Of a stretch of 9,935 bases of DNA, positions 6,941 through 9,935 are shown piece by piece. Position 1 is the stretch's first letter, and each line of letters opens with the position of its first letter. The stretch covers positions 1 through 9,935 of the forward strand of contig JACPRL010000050.1 in the NCBI GenBank assembly GCA_016189965.1, written 5' to 3'. The notes beneath the pieces are model-generated. The model saw only the letters and a list, made by a program, of their open reading frames with translations, ran no database searches and was not told the origin of the DNA. The translations under genes were made by a program, and so were the position numbers. The stretch is from Acidobacteriota bacterium. GTDB taxonomy: Bacteria; Acidobacteriota; Terriglobia; Acidiferrales; 2-02-FULL-67-57.

Positions 6941-6969
6941 ATTATCGGCAAGGCTGCCGGCTTTGTAAA
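6941..6969 (-). promoter_or_regulatory. Promoter of the mutS-anmK operon
   Basis: Reverse strand: TTTACA (6969-6964), a 17-nt spacer, then GATAAT (6946-6941). Each box matches the sigma70 consensus at five of six positions, with ideal spacing. The expected transcription start is near 6934, so the ATG at 6927 would have a leader of only about 7 nt without a Shine-Dalgarno sequence. The in-frame ATG at 6942 would be upstream of the transcript. Confidence 0.6.
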
Positions 6970-6989
6970 CGCCCGCCCCCGGGCCGGTC

Positions 6990-6995
6990 TATAAT
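6990..6995 (+). promoter_or_regulatory. -10 box of the tsaB operon promoter
   Basis: A perfect TATAAT lies 17 nt before the tsaB ATG. The -35 is poor: TAAACG (6966-6971) at 18 nt, or TTGTAA (6963-6968) at 21 nt. Both would overlap the -35 of the opposing mutS promoter. The expected start is near 7002, leaving a leader of about 11 nt. A 5-bp inverted repeat, GCCCG/CGGGC (6971-6975 with 6980-6984), sits in the spacer. Confidence 0.45.
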
Positions 6996-7012
6996 GAGCC
7001 AGAAGGCGAACG

Positions 7013-7708
7013 ATGCGCTTGCTGGCCCTGGACACAACGTCGAAAAGCGCCAGTGTGGCGCTGTGGTGTGACGGCTGCCGACTGGCCTTGGTCGCCCCGC
7101 CGAGCGCCGAGCAGCACTCGGTGCTCGTCTTCCGCGCCGTCCAGCAAGCGCTCGCGGAAGCCGGACTCCGTTTGGCCGACATTGACGTTTACGCTGCTGC
7201 CAGCGGCCCCGGCGCCTTCACCGCCCTGCGCGTGGGCTTGACGGCGGTGAAAGGCTGGGCGGAGACTTGCGGGAAGCCGGTCGTGCCGGTGAGCGCGCTG
7301 GAAGCCGTCTGCGAAAGCGTGCGCGCCGAAGGCTTGTTGGTTCCTTTGCTCAATGCCTATCGCGGGCAGGTCTTTGGTGGCATCTACGAGAAGAAGGACG
7401 GCGAGTTGGAGCTTCGCCGCCCGGAGCGAGTTTTGACTCTCGCGGAATTCTTGGCCGCCCTGGCCCGCGACGGCCTGCAAGCGGAACACTGCACGCTCGT
7501 CGGGCCGGAGGTGGAACTCTGGGCCGCCCAGATCAGCGACAGTCTCTTCCGGCGGAGCCGCTGCGAAGCCATCTCGCCGGCGCTGGCGGACGCCGTGGCC
7601 CGGCGCGCCGAGCGCAAGTTCCGCCGCGGGGAGTTCGTGGATGCGTTGCACCTGGAAGCCAATTACGTGCGGCGCTCAGATGCCGAACTGCTGTGGAAAG
7701 AGAAATAA
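7013..7708 (+). CDS. tsaB: tRNA threonylcarbamoyladenosine biosynthesis protein TsaB
   Basis: Partner of TsaD in the bacterial complex (with TsaE) that transfers the threonylcarbamoyl group from the TsaC product to A37 of tRNA. TsaB itself is a catalytically inactive ASKHA-fold scaffold (known for the family). The 231-residue product begins RLLALDTTSKSASVALW (2-18) and carries the family signature SGPGAFTALRVGLTAVKGWAE at 64-84, with Ala where many members have Ser and Gly (GPGSFTGLR). The C-terminal VDALHLEANYVR tail is also typical. The ATG at 7013 has AAGG at 7003-7006, six nt ahead. It is the first gene of a rightward operon and overlaps the next gene by 16 nt if that gene starts at its GTG. 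It is divergent from mutS, with 85 nt between the start codons. Confidence 0.94.
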   Translation: MRLLALDTTSKSASVALWCDGCRLALVAPPSAEQHSVLVFRAVQQALAEAGLRLADIDVYAAASGPGAFTALRVGLTAVKGWAETCGKPVVPVSALEAVCESVRAEGLLVPLLNAYRGQVFGGIYEKKDGELELRRPERVLTLAEFLAALARDGLQAEHCTLVGPEVELWAAQISDSLFRRSRCEAISPALADAVARRAERKFRRGEFVDALHLEANYVRRSDAELLWKEK

Positions 7709-8169
7709 TCCTGCGGCCCGCGGCACCGGAGCACATCAAGGAGATTCTAGCGGTGCAGGGGGAGGCCGAGGGCGCCGCTCCGTGGAGCGCCGCCGATTAC
7801 GCGAGCCTCCTGGGAGCCGAGGGGACTGTTTTCTTGGTGGCGCAAGACGCGATTCTCGAGCGCCTCGGTGGCTTCATCCTGGGCCGCGCGATCGCCGGGG
7901 AGATGGAGATTCTCAACCTAGCCGTGGCGCCGAGCTATCGTCGCCAGGGCCTGGCTCGGCGTTTGGTGGCGGCGGCCTTGGCGCGGGGCCAGGCGCAGGG
8001 CGCCGTGCACTGCTGGTTGGAGGTGCGGGAGTCGAATGGCGTCGCCCGCGCCTTCTACCGCGCGCTCGGGTTCGTGGAGCGGGGTCGCCGGCCCCGCTAC
8101 TACCGCGACCCCGTGGAAGACGCTGTGATGTATGAGCGCAGCGTGTTGGCCGCCGGCCCTGCGCCTTGA
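7693..8169 (+). CDS. rimI: GNAT N-acetyltransferase, RimI family (ribosomal protein S18 alanine N-acetyltransferase)
   Basis: Acetyl-CoA-dependent N-terminal acetyltransferase; RimI acetylates the N-terminal Ala of ribosomal protein S18 in E. coli. The product has 158 residues from the GTG at 7693, which overlaps the end of tsaB in another frame. The reading frame is open further upstream, but only from here does it resemble the family (EREIILRPAAPEHIKEILAV). The acetyl-CoA motif NLAVAPSYRRQGLARRLV is at about 75-92 with the R-x-x-G-x-A core. Then comes the RimI-type end: WLEVRESNGVARAFYRALGF, RPRYYRDPVEDAVMY. No clear Shine-Dalgarno sequence precedes the GTG, so coupling to tsaB is likely; a CTG at 7711 is the main alternative. 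The tsaB-rimI pairing is common in bacteria and supports RimI over other GNAT proteins, but substrate remains inferred. Confidence 0.9.
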   Translation: MEREIILRPAAPEHIKEILAVQGEAEGAAPWSAADYASLLGAEGTVFLVAQDAILERLGGFILGRAIAGEMEILNLAVAPSYRRQGLARRLVAAALARGQAQGAVHCWLEVRESNGVARAFYRALGFVERGRRPRYYRDPVEDAVMYERSVLAAGPAP

Positions 8170-8193
8170 AGGCGTCGCGCTGGCTGTGTTACC

Positions 8194-8835
8194 GTGCCTG
8201 ACGAAGGTTCGAGACCGACTCGAATGGTTCCAAGCGGATTCAAGTTCGCTGCTCTGCCCCTGCTGGCCGGCGGGGTCTTCTTGTGGCGCGACGGGTGGCT
8301 GGTGGGAGCGCTATTGCTTGGGCTGGGTGTCTTCGTTTTGTTCTTCTTCCGCGACCCGGACCGCCGCGTGCCGGAGGTTGCGGGCGCGATTGTGTCGCCC
8401 GCCGATGGGCGTGTCCTGGGCATCGATCAAGTGGTTCTGGCCGGCACACCCTATACCCGGGTCAGTATTTTTCTCTCCCTGTTTGACGTCCACGTCAACC
8501 GCGCCCCCATCGCCGGCCGCATTGCGGCTGTCCAGTATCGTCCCGGCAAGTTCCACGTCGCCTCCCGCGCCGCGGCCAGCCGGGAAAACGAGAACAACGA
8601 GGTCACGCTGGAAGGAGAGGGCACCCGCGTGGTGCTGAAGCAGATCGCCGGCCTCCTGGCCCGCCGCATTGAATTCTGGAAAAAGCTGGGGGATGAGCTG
8701 GAGCGGGGCGAGCGCCTGGGAATGATTCGGTTCGGATCGAGGGTTGAGGTATTGTTCGATTCTCACTACCGGGTGCGTGTCGCGAGCGGCGAGCATGTGC
8801 GGGGGGGCAGCAGTATTCTGGCTGTGCAGGAATGA
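8194..8835 (+). CDS. psd: Phosphatidylserine decarboxylase proenzyme (short, PSD-A type)
   Basis: Membrane-associated pyruvoyl enzyme that decarboxylates phosphatidylserine to phosphatidylethanolamine. The 213-residue proenzyme starts at GTG 8194; an ATG at 8224 (MVPSGFKFAALPLL) gives 203 residues and begins where the family similarity begins. Neither has a Shine-Dalgarno sequence at good spacing. One or two hydrophobic segments (about 16-31 and 35-51) precede FFRDPDRRVP. Catalytic features are SPADGRV (68-74, Asp 71), SLFDVHVNRAP (95-105, His 100) and RFGSRVEV (179-186). By family knowledge the chain is cut between Gly 181 and Ser 182, and the Ser becomes the pyruvoyl group. The small subunit would be about 32 residues. 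FGSR replaces the LGST of the long E. coli-type enzymes, as in other short Psd proteins. It overlaps pssA by 4 nt (ATGA) and follows rimI by 24 nt. Confidence 0.94.
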   Translation: MPDEGSRPTRMVPSGFKFAALPLLAGGVFLWRDGWLVGALLLGLGVFVLFFFRDPDRRVPEVAGAIVSPADGRVLGIDQVVLAGTPYTRVSIFLSLFDVHVNRAPIAGRIAAVQYRPGKFHVASRAAASRENENNEVTLEGEGTRVVLKQIAGLLARRIEFWKKLGDELERGERLGMIRFGSRVEVLFDSHYRVRVASGEHVRGGSSILAVQE

Positions 8836-9629
8836 GCGAGCACACCTCCCACCCCCAGCGTCGCGCCCGCCGCGGCATCTACATCCTGCCCAGCTTTTTC
8901 ACCGTGGGGAATCTTCTCTGCGGCTACTATTCCATCCTCTCCTCGGCGCGGGGGACCGTGGGCGACCTGGACACGGCCGCCAAGGCCATCGGCATTGCCG
9001 TTGTGCTCGACGGTCTCGACGGTCGCGTGGCGCGGATGAGCAAGGCCACCAGCCCCTTCGGCAAGGAGTTCGATTCACTGGCCGACGTCATCAGCTTCGG
9101 CATCGCGCCCGCCTTCCTGGCTCTGGCCTGGGGCCTGCGGGGGCTCGACCCCAGCGCGGCGGGCAATCCCAACCTCGTCCAGCACATCTATCAGCTTGGC
9201 TGGGTGGCCACCTTTGCCTTTGTCATCTGCGGTGCCTGGCGCCTGGCGCGCTTCAACATTCAGGCCACTGAAACCGCCAACATGGGCCCGCCCGCCCATC
9301 GCTACTTTGTCGGCATGCCGATTCCGGCCGCCGCGGGCGTGATTGCGGCTGTCGTCCACGCGGTGCAGGAACCGATTACCGAGTGGTCTTGGGCCGCCGC
9401 CTGGTTGGTGTTGGTCTCCGGTTTGGCCTATCTGATGGTCAGCCCCATTCGGTACTACAGTTTCAAAGAGATCGGTCTGGGCCGCTCCGAGCTGGTGATT
9501 ATTATCGGGTTGCTCGTCTGGCTCATTCTCCTCTACTCGCGGGTGGTGCTGCTGCTGGTTGCCGTCAGCTACCTTCTCTCGGGCTTGATCGTAGCCCTGC
9601 GGCGGCGCTTCGTCGGGGCGGCCACCTGA
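8832..9629 (+). CDS. pssA: CDP-diacylglycerol-serine O-phosphatidyltransferase
   Basis: Integral membrane CDP-alcohol phosphatidyltransferase. It joins serine to CDP-diacylglycerol, giving phosphatidylserine, the substrate of the Psd encoded just upstream. The product has 265 residues. A basic N-terminus (PQRRARRG) leads into ILPSFFTVGNLLCGYYSI, typical of the type II (Bacillus-like) PssA. The family motif DGxxARx8Gx3Dx3D is complete, from Asp 63 to Asp 85 (DGRVAR, Gly 77, Asp 81, Asp 85). RLARFN and the FVGMPIPAAAG segment follow, as usual for PssA rather than PgsA. Further hydrophobic segments fill the C-terminal half. The ATG overlaps the psd stop as ATGA, implying coupled translation. Together the two genes form a complete route from CDP-diacylglycerol to phosphatidylethanolamine. 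Confidence 0.95.
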   Translation: MSEHTSHPQRRARRGIYILPSFFTVGNLLCGYYSILSSARGTVGDLDTAAKAIGIAVVLDGLDGRVARMSKATSPFGKEFDSLADVISFGIAPAFLALAWGLRGLDPSAAGNPNLVQHIYQLGWVATFAFVICGAWRLARFNIQATETANMGPPAHRYFVGMPIPAAAGVIAAVVHAVQEPITEWSWAAAWLVLVSGLAYLMVSPIRYYSFKEIGLGRSELVIIIGLLVWLILLYSRVVLLLVAVSYLLSGLIVALRRRFVGAAT

Positions 9630-9638
9630 GAGCCCTTG

Positions 9639-9935
9639 ATGCGCAGCACCGAGCCCGGTTCCGGTTTGCGGGTTGCCATCGTCGGCGCCACTTCGCTCAA
9701 GGGAAAGGAATTGAAAGAGATCCTCGAGGAGCGGCTGTTCCCGGTGCGACGCCTCAGCCTGCTCGATGACGACGAGGCCCTGGGTCAGCTGACCGAATTC
9801 CAGGGCGAGCCCACCTTCGTCGGCAGTATTGCTCCCGGCACGTTTGAGGAAAACGACGTGGTGTTTTTTGCCTCGACCAACAGCGCCTTTACTCGCGCTC
9901 AATGGTCCCGCGCCGCCGCCGGGGCCGCCGCCCTC
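9639..9935 (+). CDS. Aspartate-semialdehyde dehydrogenase-like protein, 3' end missing
   Basis: Only the first 99 residues are in the window. The N-terminal NAD(P)-binding fold resembles the Asd/Usg family: LRVAIVGATSLKGKELKEIL (residues 10-29), then a LFPVRRLSLLDDDEA segment and NDVVFFAST (about 78-86). True Asd and ArgC proteins usually read GATGxVG; here the central glycine is Ser (GATSLKG), so cofactor binding may be altered. The catalytic Cys and His region lies outside, so activity cannot be judged. The ATG at 9639 has GAGAG at 9628-9632, six nt ahead. It starts 9 nt after pssA, so it belongs to the same operon. It may be an Asd paralogue without the enzyme's activity (Usg-like) rather than Asd itself. 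Confidence 0.75.
   Translation, partial: MRSTEPGSGLRVAIVGATSLKGKELKEILEERLFPVRRLSLLDDDEALGQLTEFQGEPTFVGSIAPGTFEENDVVFFASTNSAFTRAQWSRAAAGAAAL

Noticed and set aside
6145..7071. 308-codon rightward open frame opposite mutS running into tsaB
   Set aside because: It lies antisense to the MutS N-terminus and crosses the divergent promoter region; no ribosome site or domain is visible.
6943..7182. 85-codon upstream extension of the mutS frame
   Set aside because: It runs antisense through the tsaB 5' end, lies upstream of the mutS promoter and has no similarity to MutS N-termini.
7267..7692. Upstream extension of the rimI frame, 142 codons
   Set aside because: It lies within tsaB in another frame. 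GNAT similarity begins only near 7693.
1..9935. CRISPR array, transposon ends, tRNA or rRNA genes
   Set aside because: No regularly spaced repeats, transposase motifs, terminal inverted repeats or tRNA-like arms were seen on either strand, and almost all sequence is taken by recognised genes.

Overview
The window is a dense, GC-rich (hand-counted stretches reach about 75% GC) block of bacterial housekeeping genes. Eleven are clear protein genes, two of them cut by the window edges, and one low-GC pocket holds a tandem pair of small membrane proteins. No tRNA, rRNA, CRISPR array, insertion sequence or phage gene is visible. GC content, the short pyruvoyl Psd next to PssA, and the order tsaB-rimI-psd-pssA-asd-like fit best, from memory of gene order, with an Acidobacteriota-type genome. 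That taxonomic call is inference and unproven here.

Left part (1-1782): a leftward pair, a SpoU/TrmH-family RNA 2'-O-methyltransferase followed with a 1-nt gap by rarA (AAA+ ATPase at stalled forks), which runs off the left edge. A divergent promoter region (about 1650-1780) separates them from the rightward tsaC, which makes threonylcarbamoyl-AMP for the tRNA t6A modification. A perfect 9-bp hairpin straddles the tsaC stop codon.

Middle (2431-3138): two adjacent small membrane-protein genes made by a 280-bp tandem duplication. They are AT-richer than everything around them and of unknown function. This is the only accessory-looking part of the window.

Centre (3139-6942): a leftward mutS-anmK operon (mismatch recognition; recycling of anhydro-MurNAc from peptidoglycan). 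It is driven by a good sigma70-type promoter (TTTACA-17-GATAAT) that also decides the mutS start.

Right part (6990-9935): a rightward, tightly packed operon with tsaB (t6A complex partner), rimI (ribosomal protein S18 N-acetyltransferase family), psd and pssA (phosphatidylethanolamine synthesis, in reverse order of the reactions), and the start of a semialdehyde-dehydrogenase-like gene cut by the right edge.

Two t6A genes lie in the window, and each is transcribed away from a leftward nucleic-acid-maintenance gene. I found no convincing undescribed defence or mobile system. The tandem membrane-protein pair is the best candidate for something not yet described.
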